From Blautia sp. An249 (GTDB lineage Bacteria > Bacillota > Clostridia > Lachnospirales > Lachnospiraceae): a stretch of 64,000 bases of DNA. This document shows, in pieces, positions 9,089-20,300 of the stretch. Where the stretch lies: the NCBI RefSeq assembly GCF_002159835.1, contig NZ_NFJL01000004.1, positions 124,001-188,000 on the forward strand, given 5' to 3'. Within the stretch, counting starts at the first letter, position 1. Every line of letters starts with the position of its first letter. Both the position numbers and the translations under genes were made by a program. Under the pieces are notes generated by a model, which was not told where the DNA came from, ran no database searches, and was given only the letters and a program-made list of their open reading frames with translations.

Positions 9089-10042
9089 TCACTGCAGAGC
9101 CTTTTCCAGATTCCTGCAGACCTCTGAAACCAGTTCTCTGTTCTGAATTGTCTGCATCCAGTCCTCCGGCAGCGGATATACAAGTCCTGCCAGTCCCCCG
9201 GCCACTGCAGCCGTTGTATCCGTATCATATCCGCAGTTAATACAGCTTAGAATGACATCTTTAAAGCTTTCACCTCGCATCAGACTCCATAAGGCTGTCT
9301 TTAATGTATCCACCACATAGCCCTTTCCGATTATCTCCACGGCCGGCCGCTTTGCCAGTTTCTCAGGATTTTGGATTTCTGAAAAATGCTCCAGCTGACC
9401 GCCGTATTTCGGATCTCTTTCATAAAAGGAAAAAGCTTTCTGCACCCCTTTTTGAATTCCCTCTTTTAAGCAGCCTGTTCTCATAATCTCCAGCGCCGCA
9501 CAGATATAAATTCCACAGGCCACAATGCTTCTGGGATGTCTGTGTGTCAGGGAAGAAACCTCTGCCACCAGCTTCATCTGCTCCTCACCGATTTCCATAT
9601 CCGGATACTTCTTTCTGATATAAAAAGCCAGGGGCAGAATCCGCATTAAAGAGCCGTTTCCATTATCCCGCCCCTGAATCCCTCCGCAGAGAACCGGATC
9701 CCGGAATTTGAAACGGGAAATGGACTCTCTGCAGCTGTTTCCGCAGTCAAAAACTTTCTGTCCTGCTGTATAGCCCCCCTAATACAGCCACCGCTCAAAC
9801 CTCTGCATAATATCCCGGTAATCCACCAGAGGCCATGTCTCAGCCAGACTGTCTGCCAGACATAAGGTCATACTGGTGTCATCGGACCAGGTTCCCGCCG
9901 GCTGATTATGGGAACCATATCCTATCATTTCTTCTTTCGCCGGATGAAAAAGCATCTCCCTTTTCGTCCGGAATTCATAAGGAACGCCCATGGCATCTCC
10001 CAGACAAAGACCGAAGATCCCCTGATAGATATATCCGTTCAT
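9089..10042 (-). pseudogene. ADP-ribosylglycohydrolase family protein interrupted by one amber codon
   Basis: The frame encodes a full-length (about 317 codon) ADP-ribosylglycohydrolase-like protein with an in-frame TAG at 9779-9781. Before the stop are the family signatures GLCLGDAMGVPYEF and GTWSDDTSMTL (metal ligands); after it come FDCGNSC, GNGSLMRILPLAF and the second metal-binding motif CGYDTDTTAAVAGGLAGLVY. No frameshift is needed to join the halves. The ATG at 10042 is preferred because the GAGAGG site is correctly spaced from it. The family removes ADP-ribose from proteins or small molecules. Either the gene is freshly inactivated, the base is a sequencing error, or the stop is read through. 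Confidence 0.8.
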
Positions 10043-10123
10043 AATTCTCATCCTCTCTCATATTTCTCTTTTTTTCATTTTATTATAACCGTCCGGAAAT
10101 GTAAAATTGTTTCACGGCATGCA

Positions 10124-10210
10124 AAAAGATGGCCGCCGTCAGCCATCTTTTACAGTATTCATTATAAAGTTTTCCTACAGAAAAACCCCGGAAACCATAC
10201 GGTTCCGGGG
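10124..10210 (-). terminator. Tandem intrinsic terminators after tuf
   Basis: Downstream of tuf on the minus strand, CCCCGGAACC pairs with GGTTTCCGGGG (10186-10210) and is followed by TTTTT. About 35 bp further a second stem, AAAAGATGGC with GCCATCTTTT (10124-10151), is symmetric and could also stop transcription arriving from the other side. Confidence 0.8.
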
Positions 10211-10268
10211 CAATCTTACGCTTGGACACAAAGTTATCTTACGATAACAAATCTATATTCAGATTAGA

Positions 10269-11462
10269 TTACTCGATAATGGAAGCAACACGGCCTGATC
10301 CTACAGTACGTCCACCTTCACGGATAGCGAAAGTAAGACCCTGGCTCATAGCGATTGGGTGGATCAGTTCGATTGTCATTTCGATGTTATCTCCAGGCAT
10401 GCACATTTCTGTACCTTCCGGCAGATTGCAGACACCTGTTACGTCAGTTGTTCTGAAGTAGAACTGAGGTCTGTAGTTGTTGAAGAATGGAGTATGACGT
10501 CCACCTTCGTCTTTTGTCAGAACGTATACCTGAGCGGTAAATTTTGTATGGCAGGTTAATGTTCCTGGTTTAGCCAGAACCTGTCCTCTTTCGATTTCAG
10601 TTCTCTGAACACCACGAAGCAGTGCACCGATGTTGTCACCAGCCTGAGCTTCGTCTAACAGTTTACGGAACATTTCGATACCTGTTACAACAACTTTACG
10701 TGTTTCTTCTTTAATACCAACGATTTCAACTTCTTCAGATACGTGAAGAACACCAGCTTCTACTCTACCGGTAGCAACTGTACCACGTCCTGTGATAGAG
10801 AATACGTCTTCGACTGGCATTACGAAAGGTTTGTCTGTGTCACGCTGTGGATCCGGAATATAATCGTCAACAGCTTCCATCAGTTCCAGGATCTTGTCGC
10901 CCCATTCGCTGCTCGGATCTTCCAGAGCTTTCAGAGCGGAACCCTGAATTACAGGAATGTCATCTCCCGGGAACTCATATTCGCTTAACAGTTCACGAAT
11001 TTCCATTTCTACTAATTCAAGAAGTTCTTCGTCGTCTACCATGTCACATTTGTTCATGAATACAACGATATATGGAACACCTACCTGACGGGACAGAAGG
11101 ATGTGCTCTTTTGTCTGAGCCATAACACCGTCTGTTGCTGCTACTACAAGGATAGCGCCGTCCATCTGAGCTGCACCTGTGATCATGTTCTTAACGTAGT
11201 CAGCATGTCCTGGGCAGTCAACGTGTGCGTAATGTCTTTTTTCTGTTTCATATTCAACGTGTGCTGTAGAGATAGTAATACCACGTTCTCTTTCTTCTGG
11301 AGCTTTATCGATGTTTTCGAATGCAACAGCTTCACCTGTACCTAATCTCTCATGCAGAGTTTTGGTGATAGCAGCTGTTAAAGTTGTTTTACCATGGTCT
11401 ACGTGGCCGATGGTACCAATGTTACAATGTGGTTTTGTTCTCTCAAACTTAGCTTTTGCCAT
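10269..11462 (-). CDS. tuf: Translation elongation factor Tu
   Basis: A 397-residue EF-Tu, the GTPase that delivers aminoacyl-tRNA to the ribosome. P-loop GHVDHGKTT is at residues 19-27, followed by the switch II DCPGH and NKCD of the G domain; domains 2 and 3 complete the protein, with the usual C-terminal [10 protein letters not shown]. It is the last gene of the str operon, after fusA, with its own RBS (AAGGAGG) and a probable extra promoter in the 135-bp gap. Confidence 0.98.
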   Translation of the reverse strand: MAKAKFERTKPHCNIGTIGHVDHGKTTLTAAITKTLHERLGTGEAVAFENIDKAPEERERGITISTAHVEYETEKRHYAHVDCPGHADYVKNMITGAAQMDGAILVVAATDGVMAQTKEHILLSRQVGVPYIVVFMNKCDMVDDEELLELVEMEIRELLSEYEFPGDDIPVIQGSALKALEDPSSEWGDKILELMEAVDDYIPDPQRDTDKPFVMPVEDVFSITGRGTVATGRVEAGVLHVSEEVEIVGIKEETRKVVVTGIEMFRKLLDEAQAGDNIGALLRGVQRTEIERGQVLAKPGTLTCHTKFTAQVYVLTKDEGGRHTPFFNNYRPQFYFRTTDVTGVCNLPEGTEMCMPGDNIEMTIELIHPIAMSQGLTFAIREGGRTVGSGRVASIIE

Positions 11463-11532
11463 TTCTAAACGTCCTCCTTAAAAATGCGCCCAATCTTCGA
11501 GGGCATATTATTATTTTTCGGATTAAAACTTG

Positions 11533-11570
11533 CTATCCTTGATTATATTGCAAATCAAGGATATTTGCAA
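11533..11570 (-). promoter_or_regulatory. Internal promoter for tuf with overlapping inverted repeat
   Basis: On the minus strand TTGCAA (11565-11570) and TATAAT (11542-11547) are 17 bp apart. The same stretch contains the inverted repeat ATCCTTGATT / AATCAAGGAT (11533-11563), which covers the -10 region. It gives tuf a promoter of its own, possibly with a regulator site or an RNA hairpin. Confidence 0.6.
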
Positions 11571-11597
11571 GCATTTTTCTCTCATTCTTCCTAACAC

Positions 11598-13712
11598 TTA
11601 TGCTTTCTTGGTAAGCACTTTTTCCTGTACGGATTTTGGAACCGGTTCGTATCTGTCAAAGAACATGGAGTAGTTACCACGGCCCTGAGTTCTGGAACGC
11701 AGGTCTGTTGCGTATCCGAACATTTCAGCCAGAGGTACGAATCCGCGGATCATCTTGCCTCCGCCGATGTCGTCCATACCTTCGATACGTCCACGGCGGG
11801 AGTTAATATCGCCGATAACATCACCCATGTAATCTTCCGGTGTAGTAACTTCCACACGCATGATTGGCTCTAACAGTACCGGAGCGGCTTTTGCCATTGC
11901 ATCCTTAAATGCCAGAGAACCGGCAATATGGAATGCCATTTCGGAAGAGTCGACTTCATGGTAAGAACCATCGTATACGTTTGCATGGATACCAACTACC
12001 GGGAATCCGCCAAGGATACCAGCCTTCATAGCTTCTTCGATACCTTCGCCTACTGCAGGGATATATTCCTTCGGAATTGCACCGCCCACAACTGTGGATT
12101 CAAACTTAAACAGTTCTTCTCCGTTGGCATCCATAGGCTCGAATTTAACTTTACAGTGTCCGTACTGACCACGTCCACCAGACTGTTTTGCATATTTGCT
12201 TTCCACATCCACAGGTTTTGTGAAGGTTTCTTTGTATGCTACCTGAGGAGCACCAACGTTAGCCTCTACCTTGAATTCACGAAGCAGACGGTCAACGATG
12301 ATTTCCAGATGCAGCTCACCCATACCTGCGATGATGGTCTGTCCTGTATCCTGATCCGTATGAGCGCGGAAGGTCGGGTCTTCTTCAGCCAGTTTTGCCA
12401 AAGCTTCGCCTAATTTGCCCTGTCCGGCTTTTGTCTTAGGCTCAATTGCAAGCTCGATAACCGGTTCCGGGAATTCCATGGATTCCAGAATAACCGGATG
12501 CTGGTCGTCACAGATGGTATCACCGGTTGTGGTGAATTTAAATCCGATTGCTGCTGCAATATCGCCGGAATAAACTTTATCCAGTTCCATACGTTTGTTG
12601 GCGTGCATCTGCAGGATACGTCCCACACGCTCTTTCTTGTTCTTTGTAGCGTTTAATACATAAGAACCGGAATTCATGGTACCGGAATAAACTCTGAAGT
12701 ATGCCAGTTTACCCACAAACGGGTCTGTCATAATCTTGAATGCCAGTGCAGAGAACGGCTCATCGTCAGAAGAATGTCTTACAATGTCATTTCCATCCAG
12801 ATCCACACCTTCGATAGCAGGGATGTCTGTAGGAGCCGGCATAAACTCTACAATTGCATCCAGTAATTTCTGAACACCTTTGTTTCTGTAAGCAGTACCG
12901 CAGCAAACCGGAACAGCAGAGCACTCGCAGGTTGCTTTACGCAGTACTTCTTTCAGACGGTCAACGGAAGGTTCGTCTCCTTCCAGATATTCCATCATTA
13001 AATCATCATCTAATTCACAGATTTTTTCTACCAGTTCTGTGTGATACAGTTCTGCGTCATCTTTCATGTCGTCCGGGATCTCCGTAATGGAAATATCTTC
13101 GCCCTTCTCGTCATTGTAGATGTATGCCTGCATCTCGAACAGGTCAATGATTCCCTTGAATTCGTCTTCTTTACCGATTGGTAACTGAAGGCAGATTGCG
13201 TTTTTACCCAATCTTGTTTTGATCTGTTCTACAGCTCCGTAGAAATCTGCTCCCAGAATGTCCATCTTATTGATGAAAGCCATTCTCGGTACGTTATAAG
13301 TGTCAGCCTGACGCCATACGTTTTCAGACTGCGGCTCAACTCCGCCCTTTGCACAGAAGACACCAACGGCACCGTCTAATACACGGAGTGAACGCTCAAC
13401 CTCTACAGTAAAGTCTACGTGTCCTGGAGTATCAATGATGTTGATACGGTGTTCCAGAGCACCGTCTTTCGGTTTACAATGTTCCTGTAACGTCCAGTGA
13501 CAGGTTGTAGCGGCTGAAGTAATTGTGATACCTCTTTCCTGTTCCTGCTCCATCCAGTCCATGGTTGCAGTACCTTCATGAGTATCTCCAATTTTATAGT
13601 TTACACCAGTATAATATAAGATACGCTCTGTCAGTGTGGTTTTACCAGCATCGATATGAGCCATAATTCCAATATTTCTGGTTCTCTCTAACGGATATTC
13701 TCTTCCAGCCAA
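11598..13712 (-). CDS. fusA: Translation elongation factor G
   Basis: A 704-residue EF-G, the GTPase that drives ribosomal translocation. The G domain begins [18 protein letters not shown] (P-loop), followed by the G2 segment [19 protein letters not shown] and NKMD; domain IV and the C-terminal domain V are present ([25 protein letters not shown]). It sits between rpsG and tuf in the conserved str operon. Confidence 0.98.
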   Translation of the reverse strand: MAGREYPLERTRNIGIMAHIDAGKTTLTERILYYTGVNYKIGDTHEGTATMDWMEQEQERGITITSAATTCHWTLQEHCKPKDGALEHRINIIDTPGHVDFTVEVERSLRVLDGAVGVFCAKGGVEPQSENVWRQADTYNVPRMAFINKMDILGADFYGAVEQIKTRLGKNAICLQLPIGKEDEFKGIIDLFEMQAYIYNDEKGEDISITEIPDDMKDDAELYHTELVEKICELDDDLMMEYLEGDEPSVDRLKEVLRKATCECSAVPVCCGTAYRNKGVQKLLDAIVEFMPAPTDIPAIEGVDLDGNDIVRHSSDDEPFSALAFKIMTDPFVGKLAYFRVYSGTMNSGSYVLNATKNKKERVGRILQMHANKRMELDKVYSGDIAAAIGFKFTTTGDTICDDQHPVILESMEFPEPVIELAIEPKTKAGQGKLGEALAKLAEEDPTFRAHTDQDTGQTIIAGMGELHLEIIVDRLLREFKVEANVGAPQVAYKETFTKPVDVESKYAKQSGGRGQYGHCKVKFEPMDANGEELFKFESTVVGGAIPKEYIPAVGEGIEEAMKAGILGGFPVVGIHANVYDGSYHEVDSSEMAFHIAGSLAFKDAMAKAAPVLLEPIMRVEVTTPEDYMGDVIGDINSRRGRIEGMDDIGGGKMIRGFVPLAEMFGYATDLRSRTQGRGNYSMFFDRYEPVPKSVQEKVLTKKA

Positions 13713-13755
13713 TGGATTTTCCTCCTCTAATAATCAAGCGGCTCTGCACCAGATA

Positions 13756-14399
<644 letters not shown>

Positions 14400-14816
14400 T
14401 TATTTTTTCTTCGGTCTTTTAGCGCCGTATTTGGAACGGGCCTGTTTTCTGTTCGCAACACCTGCAGTATCCAGTGTACCTCTGATGATGTGGTATCTGG
14501 TACCTGGCAGGTCCTTTACTCTACCTCCACGAATCAGAACAACGCTGTGCTCCTGAAGATTGTGACCTTCTCCCGGGATATAGCTTGTTACTTCGATTCC
14601 GTTGGAAAGACGAACTCTGGCGATTTTTCTAAGAGCAGAGTTAGGCTTCTTAGGTGTAGCAGTTTTAACGGCTGTACACACACCTCTTTTCTGAGGAGAA
14701 GACATATCTGTTGTTTTCTTTCTCAGAGAGTTGAAGCTCTTCTGCAGAGCCGGTGCTGTAGATTTCTTTACACTGGTCTGACGTCCTTTTCTTACTAACT
14801 GGTTAAATGTTGGCAT
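14400..14816 (-). CDS. rpsL: 30S ribosomal protein S12
   Basis: 138 residues, starting [12 protein letters not shown] as in all bacterial S12 proteins, with the conserved decoding-site loop [11 protein letters not shown] and the [11 protein letters not shown] motif. The lysines altered in streptomycin resistance are wild-type in appearance (KKPNS). First gene of the str operon, with a GGGAGGTG RBS. Confidence 0.98.
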   Translation of the reverse strand: MPTFNQLVRKGRQTSVKKSTAPALQKSFNSLRKKTTDMSSPQKRGVCTAVKTATPKKPNSALRKIARVRLSNGIEVTSYIPGEGHNLQEHSVVLIRGGRVKDLPGTRYHIIRGTLDTAGVANRKQARSKYGAKRPKKK

Positions 14817-14889
14817 TCCATTTCACCTCCCGATTATTTTCTCCACATTTCCTGTGGTTCTTGCGGTTGCTATTGTTTAAATTATGGCA

Positions 14890-14950
14890 TAAAAAGCGAA
14901 ACGCTTTTCACACGCTGAATCATTATATCTCCTAAAAATCTCTCTGTCAA
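14890..14950 (-). promoter_or_regulatory. str operon promoter and leader hairpin
   Basis: On the minus strand TTGACA (14945-14950) and TATAAT (14922-14927) are 17 bp apart, a full-consensus promoter; transcription would start near 14915, about 100 bases before rpsL. The leader begins with a small hairpin AAAAGCG-TTT-CGCTTTTTAT (about 14890-14908), which looks like a weak early terminator. Confidence 0.8.
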
Positions 14951-14979
14951 GGAGTTTCCTTGTAAAAACCCTGTAAAAA

Positions 14980-15609
14980 CTATTTCGTTCCGAAAATCCG
15001 GTCTCCTGCGTCTCCCAGTCCCGGACAGATGTAGGCGTCCTTATTTAAACAGCGATCCAGATGTCCGCAGTAAATCTGAATATCCGGATGAGCCTTATGA
15101 AGCCGTTCGATGCCCTCCGGGGCGGCAATCACGCACATAAACTTGATATTCTTTCCGCCTTTTTCTTTAATAAAGTCCACAGCAGCCTTGGCAGAACCTC
15201 CTGTCGCCAGCATGGGATCCAGCACAACCACCAGACGCTCTTCAATGGGATCCGGCAGTTTGCAGTAATATTCATGGGGTTCGTGGGTTTCGTGATCCCG
15301 GTACAGGCCGATATGACCCACTTTAGCGCTGGGCACCAGGGTTAATAATCCGTTTACCATTCCCAGACCGGCTCTTAAGACAGGTACAATAGCCAACTTG
15401 CGTCCGGCAATCATGGGCGTTTTACAAACTTCCAGCGGGGTTTCCACCTCTACCTCTTCCATCGGAAGATCCCGCAGGGCTTCATATCCCATTAAAACGG
15501 CAATCTCTTCCACCAGTTTCCGAAACTCATTGGTTCCTGTTGCCTTGTCTCTCAGCATACTGATTTTATGCTGAATCAGCGGGTGTTCCATCAGAAATAC
15601 GTTTTCCAT
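14980..15609 (-). CDS. upp: Uracil phosphoribosyltransferase
   Basis: 209 residues from the ATG giving [15 protein letters not shown]; the GGGAGGATTT site precedes this ATG, not the longer frame. The PRPP-binding loop [16 protein letters not shown] and the C-terminal uracil-binding [17 protein letters not shown] identify it. It salvages uracil to UMP. It follows lrgB by 45 bp on the same strand. Confidence 0.96.
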   Translation of the reverse strand: MENVFLMEHPLIQHKISMLRDKATGTNEFRKLVEEIAVLMGYEALRDLPMEEVEVETPLEVCKTPMIAGRKLAIVPVLRAGLGMVNGLLTLVPSAKVGHIGLYRDHETHEPHEYYCKLPDPIEERLVVVLDPMLATGGSAKAAVDFIKEKGGKNIKFMCVIAAPEGIERLHKAHPDIQIYCGHLDRCLNKDAYICPGLGDAGDRIFGTK

Positions 15610-15654
15610 TGTAAATCCTCCCTTTTCCTTTGCTTTTTCTGCCTTTTTCAACTG

Positions 15655-16347
15655 CTACATAAAATTTACAAATACCGAGGCTCCCGCCACAGTCAGAAGG
15701 CCTGCCACAGCGATGGACAGACTGCTCATAGCTCCCTCCGTCTCCCCCATCTCCATAGCCTTAACCGTACCCACGGCATGAGACGCCGTACCTATGGCCA
15801 CTCCTTTTGCCACCGGTTCTGTAATCTTAAATACCCTGCAGATCGCCTCCGCAGTCATATTTCCCAGAATTCCTGTAATAATAATCACTGCAACCGTAAT
15901 CGTCACAATGCCGCCCAGTTCTTCTGAAATTCCCATTCCTATGGCTGTGGTAATGGATTTTGGAAGAAGAGTTACATATTGTTCCTTCGTAAACCCAAAA
16001 GCCAGGGAAAGAAGGAATACGCTGACCAGGCTGGTGAGAACCCCTGCGGCGATTCCCCCGAACACTGCGGCCGCATTTTTCTTCAGAAGCTGTATCTGTT
16101 TATAAAGGGGAATGGCCAGACATACAGTGGACGGCGTCAGCAGATAGTTCAGGTATTTGGCGCTTGCATTATAGGTATTATAATCGATATGAAGAATCTT
16201 TAAAACCACTATTACGAAAATGATGGAAATTAATAGAGGATTCAGTATGGCAAGACGCCATTTCTTCTGTACCGCTCTTCCCAGCTCGTAACCCAGAATG
16301 CTGATTACAAGTCCGAAAAATAAAGACTGATTTAGCATCTCCTGCAT
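15655..16347 (-). CDS. lrgB: LrgB/CidB-family membrane protein
   Basis: 230 residues with about six to seven helices. The LrgB family signature is seen in PKSITTAIGMGISEELGG and IGTASHAVGTVKAMEMGETEGAMSSL is split across the last helices. LrgA/LrgB pairs act as holin/antiholin-like proteins that influence murein hydrolase export, or as transporters of pyruvate and glycolate. One base separates its start from the lrgA stop region, so they are coupled. Confidence 0.9.
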   Translation of the reverse strand: MQEMLNQSLFFGLVISILGYELGRAVQKKWRLAILNPLLISIIFVIVVLKILHIDYNTYNASAKYLNYLLTPSTVCLAIPLYKQIQLLKKNAAAVFGGIAAGVLTSLVSVFLLSLAFGFTKEQYVTLLPKSITTAIGMGISEELGGIVTITVAVIIITGILGNMTAEAICRVFKITEPVAKGVAIGTASHAVGTVKAMEMGETEGAMSSLSIAVAGLLTVAGASVFVNFM

Positions 16348-16348
16348 T

Positions 16349-16702
16349 TTACTTCTTCTCCTTTCTGCGAATCATCCATTGTGCCGCCTTTCCGGAGACA
16401 ATCATAACCAGCTCAGTGGTTACAGCCGTAACAAACAAAAGCTGTATCCAGATTTCTTTTAAATCCGCCCAGGAATTCAAAAGGCCCACGGCCGCCGGTA
16501 TAAACATCACCGGCATAATGTCAATCAGAAAACTGCCGGTCTCTTCCACCTTATCCAGAGGAACCCAGCCCATTATCAGAGCAAACAGCATCAGCACCAG
16601 TCCATAGATACTGGCTGGTATGGGGACAGGAATCAGCAGATTTAAAATCTCTCCGCAAAAAGAAATCAGCATAATAATACCGAATTGTTTAATATGACAC
16701 AT
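16349..16702 (-). CDS. lrgA: LrgA/CidA-family holin-like protein
   Basis: 117 residues from the ATG giving MCHIKQFGII, chosen because AAAGGAG lies 6 bases upstream; the frame is open 12 codons further, into the promoter. Four hydrophobic helices with the family motifs LNLLIPVPIPASIYGLVLM and LIDIMPVMFIPAAVGLL. Works with LrgB. Its promoter (TTGACA at 16762-16767, TATAAT at 16738-16743, 18 bp apart) faces away from apbE. Confidence 0.9.
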   Translation of the reverse strand: MCHIKQFGIIMLISFCGEILNLLIPVPIPASIYGLVLMLFALIMGWVPLDKVEETGSFLIDIMPVMFIPAAVGLLNSWADLKEIWIQLLFVTAVTTELVMIVSGKAAQWMIRRKEKK

Positions 16703-16737
16703 CACGTTCTCCTTTTTCTCTATTACAAAACACGTCA

Positions 16738-16823
16738 ATTATAGAGAGCATTTCTTAAAAATGTCAACCGTTTTCTTCCGGAAGCTGCCAATACTTGACG
16801 GTTTTTTCCCATTGCACTAAAAT
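16738..16823. promoter_or_regulatory. Divergent promoters for lrgA and apbE
   Basis: Minus strand: TTGACA (16762-16767), 18-bp spacer, TATAAT (16738-16743) for lrgA. Plus strand: TTGACG (16795-16800), 17-bp spacer, TAAAAT (16818-16823) for apbE. Confidence 0.7.
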
Positions 16824-16864
16824 AAAAAATCATATAAAAATTCGTTCCCGTAAGGAGATTGTCT

Positions 16865-17902
16865 ATGCCATCCAGAAAAACCGTATGTCTGCGAATTGCA
16901 ATACTCTTAGTTTTCCTGTTCGCAGGTCTGATTATTTATAAAACTCAGCCGAATATGGAAATACAGGGAGAAGAATCTCCTGTTTCCGCCACCGGCTTTT
17001 ATTTCAATACCTCCATAAAGATTACCCTTTATGATTCCCGGGATTCTTCCCTTCTTGATCAGTGCATGGAATTGTGCGAAACCTATGAGAACCTGTTCAG
17101 CCGGACAGATCCTGACAGCGAACTCTACCGGCTCAATCACAGGCAGCTTCCTGAAACTTCCAGAGGCTATGAAGTCTCTGATGATACGGCCCGGTTAATC
17201 AAAAAAGGGCTGGAGTACTGCCGCCTGTCCGGCGGCGCCTTCGATATTACCATTGCTCCGGTCTCCGATCTGTGGGATTTTACCTCCGGCTCTCACCAGA
17301 TTCCCTCTGCCTCTGACTTACAGGAGGCGGCATCCCATGTAAATTATCAAAACGTATCTGTGGAGGGAAACTATATCTCTTTTCAGGATCCGGATATCCA
17401 GATTGATCTGGGGGCCATCGCCAAAGGTTATATTGCCGATCAGTTAAAAGACTATCTGGTTTCTCAGAAAGTGACGAGCGCTATCATTAATCTGGGCGGA
17501 AACGTGCTCTGTATCGGCTCCCATACTGACGGAACCCCCTTTCAGATCGGTCTGCAGAAGCCTTTCTCAGACCGAAACACAACTGTATCCACTTTAAATA
17601 TCAGCGACTGTTCTGTGGTTTCTTCGGGGATTTATGAACGTTATTTTGAAAAGGACGATACCATCTATCATCATCTTTTAAATCCCCGGACCGGCTATCC
17701 CTACCAGAACGGCTTAGTCTCTGTTACCATTGTCTCTGAAAGTTCTGCAGACGGGGATGGTCTAAGCACCTCCTGTTTTGCCCTGGGACTGGAAAAAGGA
17801 ATGGAACTGGCAGAAAGCCTTCCGGATACCTACGCCTGCTTTATAACCGAAGACGGAACCCTTCATTACAGCCGGGGATTTGAAGAAAAGTTTCTCAAAT
17901 AA
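16865..17902 (+). CDS. apbE: FAD:protein FMN transferase (ApbE)
   Basis: 345 residues from the ATG at 16865, 7 bases after TAAGGAG. An N-terminal hydrophobic segment (about 8-25) exports and anchors the enzyme. It transfers FMN from FAD to Thr in proteins such as Rnf/Nqr subunits outside the membrane. Family motifs: GGAFDITIAPVSDLWDF, DLGAIAKGYIADQL, INLGGNVLCIGS and the C-terminal SSADGDGLSTSCFALG (Mg and FAD binding). It stands alone and converges on phoU. Confidence 0.93.
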   Translation: MPSRKTVCLRIAILLVFLFAGLIIYKTQPNMEIQGEESPVSATGFYFNTSIKITLYDSRDSSLLDQCMELCETYENLFSRTDPDSELYRLNHRQLPETSRGYEVSDDTARLIKKGLEYCRLSGGAFDITIAPVSDLWDFTSGSHQIPSASDLQEAASHVNYQNVSVEGNYISFQDPDIQIDLGAIAKGYIADQLKDYLVSQKVTSAIINLGGNVLCIGSHTDGTPFQIGLQKPFSDRNTTVSTLNISDCSVVSSGIYERYFEKDDTIYHHLLNPRTGYPYQNGLVSVTIVSESSADGDGLSTSCFALGLEKGMELAESLPDTYACFITEDGTLHYSRGFEEKFLK

Positions 17903-17950
17903 AAATGCTGCAGAATGCATTTCCTTTTTCGGAAAAACATCCTGCAGCGT
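17903..17950. terminator. Bidirectional terminator between apbE and phoU
   Basis: GCTGCAGAATG (17907-17917) pairs with CATCCTGCAGC (17938-17948), with A-rich and T-rich flanks, between two convergent genes. Confidence 0.75.
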
Positions 17951-17963
17951 CTTGTTTTGTTTC

Positions 17964-18626
17964 TTAAAATACACGGTACGTTCCGATATTTCCGGTTTCC
18001 CGGAACAGTTCCCATTCTGAAATATTGATGGCGTGATCCCCGATTCGCTCCAGATATTTTGCAATCATTAAAATATCCACGCAGGTATCCACATCTTTCT
18101 GTTCTTTTTTCAGCCAGTTTACCACATCCATTTTCACCTGGTTGAAAAGTTCGTCCACCTTATCGTCCCGCTTGTAAAATTCTTTGGCAGCCTTCTCATC
18201 TCTGCTCTCCAGAAGCTCTAACGCATCGTGAAGGACGCTTCTTGTCTCTTCAATCATAACCGGCAGCGATTGGGAATATTCCTTAAAATCTGTAAAGTTA
18301 AGGCGTAAAATCAGATCTGCCATGTCTGCCACATGATCACCGATACGTTCAATATCACCCACCAGTTTTAAGGCAGAGGAAATCAGTCTCAGGTCCGGAG
18401 CCACCGGCTGCTGCTTTGCAATCAGAAACAGACATTTGGATTCTACCTTCCGTTCCATTTCATTGATATGACGATCATTCTCCTGTACAGCGAGAATCGT
18501 CTCTTTATCTTTTACTTCAATGGCTCCAAACAGGCGGTTATAAGCTTTCTCCACTTCGTTCCCGATTTCCCGGATGCCTTCTTTTAACTCTCTTAATTCT
18601 TTTTCAAAGTTTCTTCTTACTGACAT
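17964..18626 (-). CDS. phoU: Phosphate signalling protein PhoU
   Basis: 220 residues from the ATG giving MSVRRNFEKELREL; AAAGGAG lies 5 bases upstream. The all-helical protein holds two PhoU repeats, each with an acidic E/D metal-binding signature (SALKLVGDIERIGDHVADMAD, LMIAKYLERIGDHAINISEW). PhoU restrains the Pst transporter and the Pho sensor kinase. Last gene of the pst operon. Confidence 0.96.
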   Translation of the reverse strand: MSVRRNFEKELRELKEGIREIGNEVEKAYNRLFGAIEVKDKETILAVQENDRHINEMERKVESKCLFLIAKQQPVAPDLRLISSALKLVGDIERIGDHVADMADLILRLNFTDFKEYSQSLPVMIEETRSVLHDALELLESRDEKAAKEFYKRDDKVDELFNQVKMDVVNWLKKEQKDVDTCVDILMIAKYLERIGDHAINISEWELFRETGNIGTYRVF

Positions 18627-18643
18627 ATGCGCTCCTTTCCTGA

Positions 18644-19402
18644 TCAACCAAAACGGCCTGTGATATAATCTTCCGTCCTCTTGTCTTTTGGTCTTGAGAA
18701 AATATTGTCGGTGGTATCAAACTCTACCACTTCGCCAACCAGGAAAAATGCCGTGTAATCAGACACTCTGGCCGCCTGCTGCATATTGTGGGTTACAACT
18801 GCCACCGTATAGTCTTTCTTTAATTCAGACATTAACTCTTCTATTTTCAGGGTAGAAATCGGGTCAAGGGCAGAGGTCGGCTCGTCCATCAGCAGTACTT
18901 CCGGCTGCACGGCCAGCGCTCTGGCAATACAAAGCCTCTGCTGCTGTCCTCCGGAAAGACCCAGGGCTGATTTTTTCAGCCGGTCCTTTACCTCGTCAAA
19001 AATAGCCGCTCCCCGCAGACTCTCTTCCACAATCTCATCCAGTTTCTTCTTGTTTTTGATTCCGTGGATTCTCGGTCCGTAAGCCACATTGTCGTAAATA
19101 CTCATAGGAAAAGGATTGGGCTGCTGGAACACCATACCGATTTTCTTTCTCAGCAAAGCGGTATTTACCTTCGGATCGTAAATATTTTCTCCGTCCAGCA
19201 GAATCTCTCCTGTAATTTTTACATTATCCACCAGATCGTTCATTCTGTTCAGCGTTTTTAAGAATGTGGACTTACCACATCCGGAAGGGCCGATAAATGC
19301 TGTTACGGCGCCCTCCTTAATTTGCATGTTCACATCTTTCAGTGCATGATTCTGTCCATAATATAAATCCAATCCATGGACACAGATTTTATCACTACTC
19401 AT
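18644..19402 (-). CDS. pstB: Phosphate ABC transporter ATP-binding protein
   Basis: 252 residues from the ATG giving [10 protein letters not shown] (TGGAGG 5 bases upstream). Walker [19 protein letters not shown]-loop [19 protein letters not shown], signature [15 protein letters not shown], Walker [15 protein letters not shown]. The [11 protein letters not shown] segment is specific to PstB. It energises phosphate import through PstC and PstA. Confidence 0.97.
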   Translation of the reverse strand: MSSDKICVHGLDLYYGQNHALKDVNMQIKEGAVTAFIGPSGCGKSTFLKTLNRMNDLVDNVKITGEILLDGENIYDPKVNTALLRKKIGMVFQQPNPFPMSIYDNVAYGPRIHGIKNKKKLDEIVEESLRGAAIFDEVKDRLKKSALGLSGGQQQRLCIARALAVQPEVLLMDEPTSALDPISTLKIEELMSELKKDYTVAVVTHNMQQAARVSDYTAFFLVGEVVEFDTTDNIFSRPKDKRTEDYITGRFG

Positions 19403-19424
19403 ATTAACCTCCATCTACTCCCTG

Positions 19425-20300
19425 TTATCTCTCCCGGTTTACATCAAAATGTTTTGCCAGAAACTTGGTAAGCAGGTTCATAACTAAAACCAGTATTAAA
19501 AGTACCAGCGCAATACCAAAGGCCACGTCGTACTCTGCCTTGGATGTGCTTAAGTACATTTGAATCGTAAGAGTCCCGCCGGATTCCAGAATCTTATGGA
19601 AAAATGCTCCGGCTCTCGGGAGCAGATACCCACTGCCGGCTGTAAATAAAAGAGCTGCAGATTCTCCTACAATTCTTCCGATGGAAAGAATAATTCCCGT
19701 GATAATTCCCGGCATAGCAGAAGGCAGAAGAATCGTTCGTATCATGTACCATTTACCGGCTCCCATACCCAGGGCTCCGTTACGATAACTGTCAGGGACC
19801 GTGCGAAGAGCCTCCTGCGTGTTTCTGGTAATCAGCGGAAGAATCATTAGGGTCAGAGTCAGGGATCCGGTTAGAAGGGAATATCCCAGCCCGATCACTT
19901 CGCCGAAAAACACCATACCAAATAAACCGAATATAATAGACGGAATTCCAGCCAGAGTTTCTGTGGTAAACTCGATAATATTTACCAGTCTGCCCGGCCT
20001 GGCGTATTCGTTCAGATAAACAGCGCTTCCTACCCCAATAGGAACCGCAATCAGCAGGGTAATCACCACAATATATAAAGTATTCACAATATTGCCGGCG
20101 ATTCCCACCGTATGTTTCAGGGTGCTGGTAACGGTGGTCAGAAATTCCCAGTTAATCACTCCCGCCCCTTTGAAGGCCACATACACAATAATAAATACCA
20201 AAAGGAGTGTGGCAAATGCCGCTGATAAATAAATGGCACCATAAATAAACCATTCTGAAATCCTTGTCTGTTTTCCATAAATAGACGCTTCTTTATTCAT
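19425..20300 (-). CDS. pstA: Phosphate ABC transporter permease PstA
   Basis: 291 residues with six helices; the EAA loop is EALRTVPDSYRNGALGMGAGKWYMIRTI in outline, and PLITRNTQEAL and ETLAGIPSIIFGLFGM are typical of PstA. It overlaps the end of pstC by 8 bp. Confidence 0.95.
   Translation of the reverse strand: MNKEASIYGKQTRISEWFIYGAIYLSAAFATLLLVFIIVYVAFKGAGVINWEFLTTVTSTLKHTVGIAGNIVNTLYIVVITLLIAVPIGVGSAVYLNEYARPGRLVNIIEFTTETLAGIPSIIFGLFGMVFFGEVIGLGYSLLTGSLTLTLMILPLITRNTQEALRTVPDSYRNGALGMGAGKWYMIRTILLPSAMPGIITGIILSIGRIVGESAALLFTAGSGYLLPRAGAFFHKILESGGTLTIQMYLSTSKAEYDVAFGIALVLLILVLVMNLLTKFLAKHFDVNRER

Noticed and set aside
9779-9781. Pyrrolysine or other programmed read-through of the TAG in the glycohydrolase gene
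   Set aside because: No pyrrolysine genes are in the window, the family does not need Pyl, and the MttB-type gene here has no amber codon. A null mutation is simpler.
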